Shown here one piece after another: positions 1 to 7,837 of a DNA stretch of 32,895 nt. The notes under the pieces were generated by a model, which did not search any database, had not been told where the DNA came from, and was given only the letters and a program-made list of their open reading frames with translations. The DNA lies in contig JALRJP010000010.1 in NCBI GenBank assembly GCA_023261135.1, forward strand, positions 1-32,895, written 5' to 3'. Source of the stretch: Burkholderiaceae bacterium (lineage in GTDB: Bacteria; Pseudomonadota; Gammaproteobacteria; Burkholderiales; Burkholderiaceae_A). The first letter of the stretch is position 1, and every line of letters starts with the position of its first letter. The position numbers and the translations under genes are program-made.

Positions 1-120
1 GGTCTGCTTCATCGTCCCAGCTTGGGGAAGTAACAACCAGATTGGCTAGGGTAACCACCAAAAAACCTCCTAAAAAAACTGAAGCAATGGAGTATATCGC
101 AGGATGAATATAAGAATTCT

Positions 121-312
121 CGAGACCTCTTAACTAGCATGCTTATTTTGGCTGTCGTGGTTGAGCTTTTAAACACGGCTATTGAAAAAGCCATCGACCG
201 CATTTGAATTGAGAACAATCCGCTTTCTAAGAATGTCGAAGACATGGGTAGGGCTGTTGTTCTCGGTGCCATTATTAATCCGGCAGTAGTCTGGGGGTTT
301 GTACTGACTTAG
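121..312 (+). pseudogene. dgkA: Decayed 3' remnant of diacylglycerol kinase (DgkA-like)
   Basis: Frame containing ATG 139 reads RDLLTSMLILAVVVELLNTAIEKAIDRI*IENNPLSKNVEDMGRAVVLGAI..., matching the DgkA signature (VEILNSAIEAVVDRI..KDMGSAAVL). It has an in-frame TGA at 205-207 and no recognisable N-terminal half upstream. Confidence 0.7.
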
Positions 313-371
313 TTTCATGCGCCTTTTCGTATGCTTCTAACTTGCTTAGGCTTTGGGCCTATCATGGGGCT

Positions 372-1343
372 ATGCGCCTGTTTCGAATGTTCCTAAGCCC
401 CCCCTTTGGGGCTTGTTTACTTGCCGTTGGCTTATTAACCCATGCGCATGCTCAGCAAAGCACCGCTAGCTGCCAGCCTAATTCTTATGAAGCATCAGGC
501 AAGCGCCTTTCGAACTATTGGGAGCTCACCCACGAATCGGATTGTGGCTCCTTCAGGCTTCGTGGCTATCGGCCTATTTCGGTGGGTCTGTCCATTGCTA
601 GCTCTGTTAACAACACCCCAAGCGCGCCAAGCTTAGGTCGTCAAAGCATGGAGAACCAGTCTTTCGACACCACGGAGGCGCGACTGCAGTTTTCTTTTCG
701 AACAAAAATTGCAACAGGGTTGTTACCCCTTGAACAGTCGGGCCTGAATGACTCTTTGTGGTTTGGTTATACCCAGCAGTCCTACTGGCAGGTTTTTAGC
801 AGTGATAACTCAAAACCATTTCGAACCACTGACCATGAACCGGAACTTATTTACGTTCACCCCGTTTCGGCCGCCTTGCCCATGGGGTGGCGCCTAAGGT
901 ACGTTGGTTTGAATCTTTCGCATCAATCCAACGGCGAAAGTCTGCCCTACTCAAGGAGTTGGAACCGGTGGATTGCCTCAGCAGGCCTTGAGCGTTCTGA
1001 CCACTGGTATGCTGTTGCGCGGGCTTGGTGGAGGCTTCCAGGTGATGAGCAAGACGATGACAACCCTGACATTCTGCGTAAGCTTGGCCATGCTGAGCTT
1101 CAGTTGGCCTGGCAGCCCTCGGCCCAGCATCTTTTTTCGCTAAGTTTTCGGCATGCATTAACGCATAAAGAAAGTGGTGCCGTTGTTATTGAGTGGTTTC
1201 GCCCGCTGGCTGCCGAACGTTCAGGCCGCGGTAGCAACCTAGCACTTCATGGACGTTTTTTTTCGGGCTACGGTGACAGCCTTGTCGACTACAACTACCG
1301 AAGAACAGTGGTGAGCTACGGGCTCAGCCTGATTGATTTCTAG
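372..1343 (+). CDS. pldA: Outer membrane phospholipase A (PldA family)
   Basis: ORF 342..1343; start at 372 gives a signal peptide (MRLFRMFLSPPFGACLLAVGLLTHAHA). Motifs LSHQSNGESLPYSRSWNR and FFSGYGDSLVDYNYR are typical of OMPLA. Confidence 0.9.
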   Translation: MRLFRMFLSPPFGACLLAVGLLTHAHAQQSTASCQPNSYEASGKRLSNYWELTHESDCGSFRLRGYRPISVGLSIASSVNNTPSAPSLGRQSMENQSFDTTEARLQFSFRTKIATGLLPLEQSGLNDSLWFGYTQQSYWQVFSSDNSKPFRTTDHEPELIYVHPVSAALPMGWRLRYVGLNLSHQSNGESLPYSRSWNRWIASAGLERSDHWYAVARAWWRLPGDEQDDDNPDILRKLGHAELQLAWQPSAQHLFSLSFRHALTHKESGAVVIEWFRPLAAERSGRGSNLALHGRFFSGYGDSLVDYNYRRTVVSYGLSLIDF

Positions 1344-1357
1344 CCCCGCCGAGCCTT

Positions 1358-2359
1358 GTGACTAGCCGGCCAAGCATTCCCATTTTCTCTGTGTCCGATG
1401 GCCTTAATTTAGAGGTCGAGGCACTTGAGTTCTACCAGGGCTTATCCCAGCCACAAGCCAGCATTGCTTCAAAGTATTTCTATTCCACCTTGGGCTCAAG
1501 ACTCTTTGATACCATTACACTTCTCGATGAGTACTACCCCTGTCGAACAGAGAAACTGATCTTTAATCGAAGTGAAGACAGCCTTAGGGTCCATTTGCCG
1601 CAAAAGGCCCTGTTTATTGATCTTGGTGCAGGCGATTGCGCGAAGGCATCGCCATTACTGGCAACCTTTAAGAGCTTTGCTTACCTTGCCATTGATATCT
1701 CGGTTACTCACTTGTCGAGAGCGCTTCGCGTGGTAATCCAAGATAATCCTGGCGTGAAGGTGGCGGGTTTGGGCTGCGACTTTTCAACGAGACTAACGCT
1801 TCCGGCCGAAGTGCAACAGTGGCTCACGGCCAATCAGGCGAATTACTCTCCCCGTATTGTGTTTTATCCAGGCTCAAGTATTGGTAACTTTTCGCCCAAC
1901 AATGCGCTTTCTTTGTTAAAGCAGGTTCATGCAATTTGTGCAGAAGGTGGTAACGGCAGTGGTTTGCTTATTGGGGTCGATCGAGTTAAAGAGTTGGCGG
2001 TTCTTCAGGCCGCTTACGATGATTCGCTTGGTGTGACTGCCGCGTTTAACCGATCAATGCTTGCGCATGTCAACGAGAGGTTTGCAACCAATTTCTCACC
2101 AAATAACTGGTCGCATCAAGCCTTTTTTAATGCCTCGCAGTCGCGCATTGAGATGCATCTGAAGTCCACAGATCAGCAGCTTGTTAGCTGGCCGGGAGGC
2201 GAGCGTTTGTTTGCCCCAGGCCAGACCATTCACACGGAAAACTCTTACAAGTGGGAGCCAGGTTCTTTTGCCAGACTTCTTGCGGATGCCGGGTTTAGCC
2301 AAGTAGAGCACTTCACCGATCCACAAGGCTGGTTTAGTCTTTTTTGGGCAAGAGCCTAG
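1358..2359 (+). CDS. egtD: L-histidine N-alpha-methyltransferase (EgtD family, hercynine synthase)
   Basis: GTG start at 1358. Motifs FIDLGAGDCAKASPLL, VFYPGSSIGNFSP, LLIGVDRVKE, HTENSYKW are characteristic of EgtD (DUF2260 methyltransferase). Confidence 0.92.
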   Translation: MTSRPSIPIFSVSDGLNLEVEALEFYQGLSQPQASIASKYFYSTLGSRLFDTITLLDEYYPCRTEKLIFNRSEDSLRVHLPQKALFIDLGAGDCAKASPLLATFKSFAYLAIDISVTHLSRALRVVIQDNPGVKVAGLGCDFSTRLTLPAEVQQWLTANQANYSPRIVFYPGSSIGNFSPNNALSLLKQVHAICAEGGNGSGLLIGVDRVKELAVLQAAYDDSLGVTAAFNRSMLAHVNERFATNFSPNNWSHQAFFNASQSRIEMHLKSTDQQLVSWPGGERLFAPGQTIHTENSYKWEPGSFARLLADAGFSQVEHFTDPQGWFSLFWARA

Positions 2360-2374
2360 TTCCTTCAGTTTGTG

Positions 2375-3715
2375 CTAGGTCAGACTTTTTACTGAACGAA
2401 AGCCCACGAAAATGTCGTTGCGCTCTGGGGTGAAGAAGTTTCGAAACTTTCGATGCCGAAGGTTTTTTGGGGTTGCCAGGCTATACCCTTTAAGAACAGG
2501 TCTGCCGTCAAACCAGGGGTAGGAATAATCCTGGTAAGGGTGACATTTGAAGTCTGTTATAGAGCAAAACGGCAAGAATGGGCTGGATGTCCATTCCCAG
2601 ACTTCACCAAAAGAAAAGCTTAATTGGCGGGCCGCCCATTCCCATTGCGCTTCAGTAGGAAGACGGCGATTTTTCCATTGACACCAGGCCCGCGCTTCAA
2701 AGTAATTAATGTGGCAAGCCGCATGATCGGCATTAAGTAACTTCAGTTGCCCAAAGTCTTCTTGTAGCCACTCTCCTGAATCGTACCGAATGTAACGAGG
2801 AAGACGTTGGCCAGTTGCGCCGCGAGCTTGTGGGTGGTTTTTGTAAGCTTGTGCCTCTAACCAGGCCCAACCTTCCTGGGTCCAGAGCTCTTGGCGTGTG
2901 TAGCCGTCGTCATTAATAAAGGCTAGAAAGTCGCCCCACGAGACGGGCTTTGGGTCAATCTCGAATGGTTCAAGTTGCATCCACTGACTGGGGCACTCGT
3001 TATCAAATGCAAAGCCCTCACCTTCAAAACCAAGCCTCCAAGCTTGCGATCGCTCGAGTCGAAGCGGCTCTTGTTTCGGGCAGTTAGACGTCACCCTGAG
3101 CGTATCAAGGCCTGGATTTGTTTGTTGTTGCTTGGGCTGATTGCCGTAGACCAGTGCCTGCCACTGCCTGCCCATTGGAATGCCTAGGCTTTGAGCCATG
3201 TATACCGCAGCCTCGGCATGCATGTCTTCGTGCAAAACCGACAATTGAAAAAAGTAATGTGATTCTGGATTGTTGCCGGCTCTCTGAAGATGCTCAACGG
3301 TTTCTTCAACACCTTCCTCAAGATCTTTTAGCGTCTCTTCGATGCTGGGTAATGCAAGACCCCAACGGCTGGAATGATGAACGTCGCTGGAGTTGTAGAG
3401 GCTGTCGGCATCAATCCCCCGCGTGACCTGCCTTGCAAGTTTACGCTTAGCGCTTGGATTTGCTCGAAGGCCTAAGGCAAAGTCGGGGTTACGGCTAATC
3501 CACCAATCGTAAAACCAGCCAATATGGCCAACTTCCCAACGAGGAAGATTGAGCTGCGTTTGGCAAGGAACATAAAGCTCGTCACCCAGCGCATCGCGGT
3601 AGCTTTGCACGCCTGCGATGGTCCGTTCACGCGAAGCCAGCATGGCAGAATGTAGTTCGTCTTTGGAAGGATTACGAGCCTTCCGTTCAAGGTTGTCAAG
3701 CTGCATAAGAGGCAT
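2375..3715 (-). CDS. senA: SenA/EgtB-type non-heme iron enzyme (DinB + FGE-sulfatase domains), probable selenoneine synthase
   Basis: Listed ORF 2375..3985 trimmed to the Met at 3715 (MPLMQLDNLERK...). The 5' extension is antisense to senB. WEVGHIGWF plus HEDMHAE (HX3HXE iron ligand motif), RRLPTEAQWEWAAR, GEVWEWTSSPF, FRNFFTPERNDIFVGFR. SenA rather than EgtB is inferred from the SenB and SelD neighbours. Confidence 0.85.
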   Translation of the reverse strand: MPLMQLDNLERKARNPSKDELHSAMLASRERTIAGVQSYRDALGDELYVPCQTQLNLPRWEVGHIGWFYDWWISRNPDFALGLRANPSAKRKLARQVTRGIDADSLYNSSDVHHSSRWGLALPSIEETLKDLEEGVEETVEHLQRAGNNPESHYFFQLSVLHEDMHAEAAVYMAQSLGIPMGRQWQALVYGNQPKQQQTNPGLDTLRVTSNCPKQEPLRLERSQAWRLGFEGEGFAFDNECPSQWMQLEPFEIDPKPVSWGDFLAFINDDGYTRQELWTQEGWAWLEAQAYKNHPQARGATGQRLPRYIRYDSGEWLQEDFGQLKLLNADHAACHINYFEARAWCQWKNRRLPTEAQWEWAARQLSFSFGEVWEWTSSPFLPFCSITDFKCHPYQDYSYPWFDGRPVLKGYSLATPKNLRHRKFRNFFTPERNDIFVGFRSVKSLT

Positions 3716-3728
3716 AGTAAAACCAAAA

Positions 3729-4712
3729 ATGCAAGAAGAAGTTGTCATTGTTACCCCTGCACTGGCAGAGTCGAATAACGGAAATTGGCGCACGGCAGAG
3801 CGCTGGCGTCGTTTTCTTTCTTCCCAATATTTGGTCGAACTGGTCACGCATTGGGAGCCTTCAATAGGCAAGCAGGGCGATCCCAAGCTTTTCATTGCCT
3901 TGCATGCCCGACGGTCTGCCCAGAGTATTCGAGCCTGGTCACAGGTCTTTCCATCAAGGCCGCTTGTTACTGTGCTCACGGGCACAGACCTCTATTCGGA
4001 CATTCGTAAAGACCCTATGGCTATGCAGTCTCTTGATCAATCCACCGCACTTGTGGTTCTTCAAGACCAGGGTATTGCGGCGCTGCCTTCTCGGTTTCAA
4101 TCAAAGGCCACGGTTATTTATCAATCAGGGCCTGCCTGGAAACCCCGTGACGTTAAGCCCCTTCCATTTACGCTTCGTATGGTGGGGCATCTTCGGAAGG
4201 AGAAGTCTCCCGAGACTTTTATGCAGCTTGCTCAGTGCTTTGAAGAGGTGCCAGGTATTCGGTTCGAGCTTATCGGTGGCGTAATTGACCAAAAACTTGG
4301 TGAGCTTGCAAGCAGTCTTGCATTGTATTCAAGGGTATTTGCTTGGGCAGGGCCCCTGAGTTATCGGGCCACAAGGAATCGTATTCGTAATGCTCATTTG
4401 CTTATTCATCCAAGTTATTTGGAAGGAGGAGCGCATGCCATTCTTGAGGCAGTGAATTCGGGTACGCCAGTACTTGCTTCGAAAGTTCCTGGCAATGTGG
4501 GCATGCTTGGAAGCAATTACTTGGGCTACTTTAAACACGGCGATGTGAAGCAACTTAAGCAGCTGGTAGGTGAATGCCAACAAAGTTATGGTTCAGCAAC
4601 AGGCTTGTACAATGAATTACTTAAGCAGTTAAGCGTCCGCCAGGAATTATTCAAGCCCGCTCATGAAAAAAGGACTCTTTCTCAGTTTGTGAAGAATTTG
4701 TTGCCTTCGTAG
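3729..4712 (+). CDS. senB: SenB-type glycosyltransferase (TIGR04348-like), probable selenosugar synthase
   Basis: ORF 3618..4712; start likely at 3729 (MQEEVVIVTPALAESNNGNWRTAERWRRFL). ALHARRSAQSIRAW, VTVLTGTDLYSDI, STALVVLQ, HLRKEKSP and HPSYLEGGAHAILEAVNSGTPVLAS are typical of this GT4-like family. Confidence 0.88.
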   Translation: MQEEVVIVTPALAESNNGNWRTAERWRRFLSSQYLVELVTHWEPSIGKQGDPKLFIALHARRSAQSIRAWSQVFPSRPLVTVLTGTDLYSDIRKDPMAMQSLDQSTALVVLQDQGIAALPSRFQSKATVIYQSGPAWKPRDVKPLPFTLRMVGHLRKEKSPETFMQLAQCFEEVPGIRFELIGGVIDQKLGELASSLALYSRVFAWAGPLSYRATRNRIRNAHLLIHPSYLEGGAHAILEAVNSGTPVLASKVPGNVGMLGSNYLGYFKHGDVKQLKQLVGECQQSYGSATGLYNELLKQLSVRQELFKPAHEKRTLSQFVKNLLPS

Positions 4713-4795
4713 TTTCCCTAGTGCAGCCCTGCGAAGAATCTGGAACTATTCAGGTAACCAGTCGTCGAATAAAAACAAAGAAGGGAGAGTCGACA

Positions 4796-4996
4796 ATGGT
4801 ACTTGCTAAGTCAGTGCATGCACAACATGTGCGGACTGCGCAACCCGCTTTGGGATCGCGCGAGTCCCAGGACACTCAATATTCTATGCGTAGGGCTGCC
4901 CAGGCCATGCTTCATACAACCCGTCTTCAGTGGACAGAGCCTTTGGAGAATGGGCAAGAGCGCTCCGTTGAAGAGCGCTTGCTTGATGCCGCCTAA
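4796..4996 (+). CDS. Hypothetical 66-aa protein downstream of senB
   Basis: ATG 4796 preceded by SD-like gaagggagag. MVLAKSVHAQHVRTAQPALGSRESQDTQYSMRRAAQAMLHTTRLQWTEPLENGQERSVEERLLDAA; no recognised family. Confidence 0.55.
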   Translation: MVLAKSVHAQHVRTAQPALGSRESQDTQYSMRRAAQAMLHTTRLQWTEPLENGQERSVEERLLDAA

Positions 4997-5091
4997 GTTC
5001 CAAACCTTGTGTCACTGGTTTTTAAACCGTCTGGTGTTGGAAAAGTGGGCTTGCTTCACACAAGCTGAACAGAGCATCTGAATCGGAAAGC

Positions 5092-5970
5092 TTAAAGTGT
5101 TGCCGGCAGGGCGATAAGCAGAATACCAACCAGCATAAAGAGCGCTCCAATCATTCGTTGTAGCGTGTTCGTCTCTTTCAGAAATATGGCACCTAGAAGA
5201 ATTGCAAATAAGATGCTGGTCTCTCTAAGTGGAGCAATTAAGCTAAGGGGTGCCGTTCTCATGGCAATAAGAACTAATTGATAAGCAAGCGGAGAAAGAA
5301 AAGCAATAGCAATAATGCTTGCCCAGTGTTTCTTAATAAGAGCCTGTAAAGTGTCTTTCTCCTGTATTGTCCACGGGGCACATAACATAGCCCTTGCGAA
5401 AAGTTGTCCCCAATAAAAACTCAAAACGGGTAGCCCCCAGGCTACAACAGATTGCTGATCCCAGACGGTATAGGAGGCAATAGTAAGGCCGCACAAGAGA
5501 GCCGTTCGTATTTCTCTCCACCATTGATCAAGGTGAAGCCTTTGCTTATGGGAGAAGCCGATAACAAGTGCACCCACTAAAATTGCTATTGCTCCAATAA
5601 GTTCGTGTGCGTGAGGCCTTTCCATCAGAACCCAAATAGCAAAGAGACTAGAGAGCAGGGGGCCTGTCGCTCGGGCAATGGGGTAGGCTACGCCAAGGTC
5701 ACTTTTCCCATATGAGTTTGTTAATAGCCAAAAGTAGGCAATATGCAGAATAGCGCTAACAAAAACACCGACTGCGCCGTTCATACTAAAAATACTTGTC
5801 AAATCGGAAGCAAATCCAGCAATGGGCAGCCAAATGAATGTCTCTATCAGGGCAATGAGCCCTACAAATCCTAGCGACGACTTCCCTATGCGTTTAAGGA
5901 CAAGATTCCAAACTGCATGAAAGAAGGCGGCAGAGATAACAAGCGCAAGTGCGGTGGGCGATAAGGTCAT
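5092..5970 (-). CDS. EamA/DMT-family permease
   Basis: 292 aa with ~10 hydrophobic segments; FFHAVWNLVLKR, GVAYPIARATGPLLSSLFAI, APLRETSILFAILLGAIFLKE are EamA-repeat features. Confidence 0.85.
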   Translation of the reverse strand: MTLSPTALALVISAAFFHAVWNLVLKRIGKSSLGFVGLIALIETFIWLPIAGFASDLTSIFSMNGAVGVFVSAILHIAYFWLLTNSYGKSDLGVAYPIARATGPLLSSLFAIWVLMERPHAHELIGAIAILVGALVIGFSHKQRLHLDQWWREIRTALLCGLTIASYTVWDQQSVVAWGLPVLSFYWGQLFARAMLCAPWTIQEKDTLQALIKKHWASIIAIAFLSPLAYQLVLIAMRTAPLSLIAPLRETSILFAILLGAIFLKETNTLQRMIGALFMLVGILLIALPATL

Positions 5971-6077
5971 TTAAGACGCCAGCGAAATGGTGCAGAACTA
6001 ACCCGGATAGATAGAGCGCAACTCGCCTGAGAATAGCGCATTCAGTCAAGTTCTGTTTGGTCTGCTACCATCCTTGC

Positions 6078-7118
6078 ATGACAGAACCACTTCTTACAAG
6101 CCTTTCCCACGGGGGAGGATGCGGCTGCAAAATCGCGCCGGGTGTGCTTTCTGAGATTTTAAAGGACTCGTCTGCGCTGCCCATGCCGGCCGAGCTTCTT
6201 GTGGGTATTGACACAGCCGATGACGCTGCCGTCTACAAGCTCAATGACAGCCAAGCGCTTGTAGCGACAACCGACTTCTTCATGCCCATTGTTGACGATC
6301 CCTACGACTTTGGGCGTATTGCAGCAACCAATGCTATTTCCGATGTCTACGCCATGGGCGGGCGACCCATCATGGCGCTTGCGCTCGTGGGTATGCCCAT
6401 TGATAAGCTCAGCCCTCAGACCATCGGCCGCATCCTTGACGGCGGGCGTTCGGTTTGCGCTCAGGCGGGCATCCCCGTAGCAGGTGGGCACACGATTGAT
6501 TCAGTGGAAGCTATTTACGGTCTCGTGGCGCTTGGGCTTGTTCACCCGAATCGAGTACGTCGTAATGCCGATGCCAAACCAGGAGATCAACTTGTTCTGG
6601 GTAAACCACTAGGCGTTGGAATTTACTCGGCTGCTCTTAAAAAAAATGCGTTAAGCGACGAGCTTTACAAAAAGATGATAGCTACGGCCACTCAGTTAAA
6701 TACTCCTGGTGCATTGGTCTCTGAGTTCGAAGGCGTTCATGCCATGACGGATGTAACAGGTTTTGGACTTGCGGGACACTGCCTTGAGTTGGCCAAGGGT
6801 TCTGGTGTTTCCGCAGTTATTCACTGGCCCTCTGTCCCATTACTGCCTGAGGTTATGAAGCTTGCGAAGCAGGGCTTTTTAACCGGCGCCTCGGGGCGAA
6901 ACTGGGCGGCTTACGGGCATCAAATTACCACACCTGAAACCTTTGGTCAGGTGGAACAGGCGCTCTTGTCCGACCCACAGACCAGCGGCGGTCTTCTGAT
7001 TTCATGCAGATCTGAGGCTACCCCTGCCGTTCTTGAATGCATGAAACAGGAAGGCTTTGCAGCGGCGGTTATTGGCGAATGCCAGCAAGGCCCTACCGGA
7101 GTGATCGTTACTCTTTAA
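6078..7118 (+). CDS. selD: Selenide, water dikinase (selenophosphate synthetase; SenC equivalent)
   Basis: SLSHGGGCGCKIAP (Cys at the catalytic position), VATTDFFMPIVDDPYDFGRIAATNAISDVYAMGG, MTDVTGFGLAGH, LLSDPQTSGGLLIS: diagnostic SelD motifs. Confidence 0.97.
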   Translation: MTEPLLTSLSHGGGCGCKIAPGVLSEILKDSSALPMPAELLVGIDTADDAAVYKLNDSQALVATTDFFMPIVDDPYDFGRIAATNAISDVYAMGGRPIMALALVGMPIDKLSPQTIGRILDGGRSVCAQAGIPVAGGHTIDSVEAIYGLVALGLVHPNRVRRNADAKPGDQLVLGKPLGVGIYSAALKKNALSDELYKKMIATATQLNTPGALVSEFEGVHAMTDVTGFGLAGHCLELAKGSGVSAVIHWPSVPLLPEVMKLAKQGFLTGASGRNWAAYGHQITTPETFGQVEQALLSDPQTSGGLLISCRSEATPAVLECMKQEGFAAAVIGECQQGPTGVIVTL

Positions 7119-7119
7119 G

Positions 7120-7803
7120 TTAGAACTGATCAGGGTGACTTTCCTTGACAGCCTTGTGCTGCATGGCATTTGTAAACACACCAAGAGTTAATGGGATATT
7201 TAAGCTTGAGAGTTCAAGGCCCATGCGCGGTGCATTCACCAACTGAGGAATAAGGCAACAATCTGCAAGGCTAAGGGTGTCTCCCCAAGAGTAGGTTGAA
7301 GGAGGTAAGCCTAAGTCTTCTCGTAAACTTTCAAGTTCAACAAGCCGTCTCTCGTAAGCGTTTAAGCCTTCAATAATCCAATGGTTGTACCAGTCTGACC
7401 GCTTATCGCTGTCAAGCTGCAACGGGCGTGACAAATAACGTAGAACGCGTAGGTTATTTAAAGGATGAAGGTCGCAGGCAATGGTCTGAGCCAATGACCT
7501 CACATGCGCCCGATACAAAGCGTCGTCAGGAAGCAAAGGATGGTTGTTAAACCGCTCGTCAAGAAATTCAATAATGGCCATAGATTGACCAATACGAATG
7601 GTAGGCTGCATTCCATCCTCATCGATTAGCTCGAGCATCGGTACAAGCCCGTCTGGGCTAATGACTTCGTAATACTCCGGGTGGCTCTCGCGTTCAAGAA
7701 GATCAATGCGAATCGCCTCGTAGTTCAAACCCTTGAGGGCCATGGCAATACGAACTCGAAACGACGGGCCGGATTGCGGAAAGTGATAAAACCGAATGGG
7801 CAT
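7120..7803 (-). CDS. Glutathione S-transferase, zeta class / maleylacetoacetate isomerase-like
   Basis: FRVRIAMALKGLNYEAIRIDL, SPDGLVPMLE, IGQSMAIIEFLDERF, LSLADCCLIPQLVNAPRMGLEL. Confidence 0.85.
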   Translation of the reverse strand: MPIRFYHFPQSGPSFRVRIAMALKGLNYEAIRIDLLERESHPEYYEVISPDGLVPMLELIDEDGMQPTIRIGQSMAIIEFLDERFNNHPLLPDDALYRAHVRSLAQTIACDLHPLNNLRVLRYLSRPLQLDSDKRSDWYNHWIIEGLNAYERRLVELESLREDLGLPPSTYSWGDTLSLADCCLIPQLVNAPRMGLELSSLNIPLTLGVFTNAMQHKAVKESHPDQF

Positions 7804-7837
7804 TAGTGTCTCCTAAGACCTGCTATGCTGAATCGAT

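Noticed and set aside
205-207. TGA in dgkA as a selenocysteine codon
   Set aside because: The position is not catalytic, the gene is also damaged upstream, and no bSECIS-like hairpin was evident.
9-272. 87-aa minus-strand ORF
   Set aside because: Antisense to the dgkA remnant; no family features.
3118-3426. 102-aa plus-strand ORF inside senA
   Set aside because: Antisense shadow of a well-supported gene.
3716-3985. N-terminal extension of the 536-aa senA ORF
   Set aside because: The extra ~90 residues lie antisense within senB and do not resemble the EgtB/SenA N-terminus; the Met at 3715 fits better.
4803-5081. 92-aa Cys-containing ORF overlapping the 66-aa ORF in another frame
   Set aside because: No SD, and the 66-aa frame has a clear SD; probably a shadow ORF.
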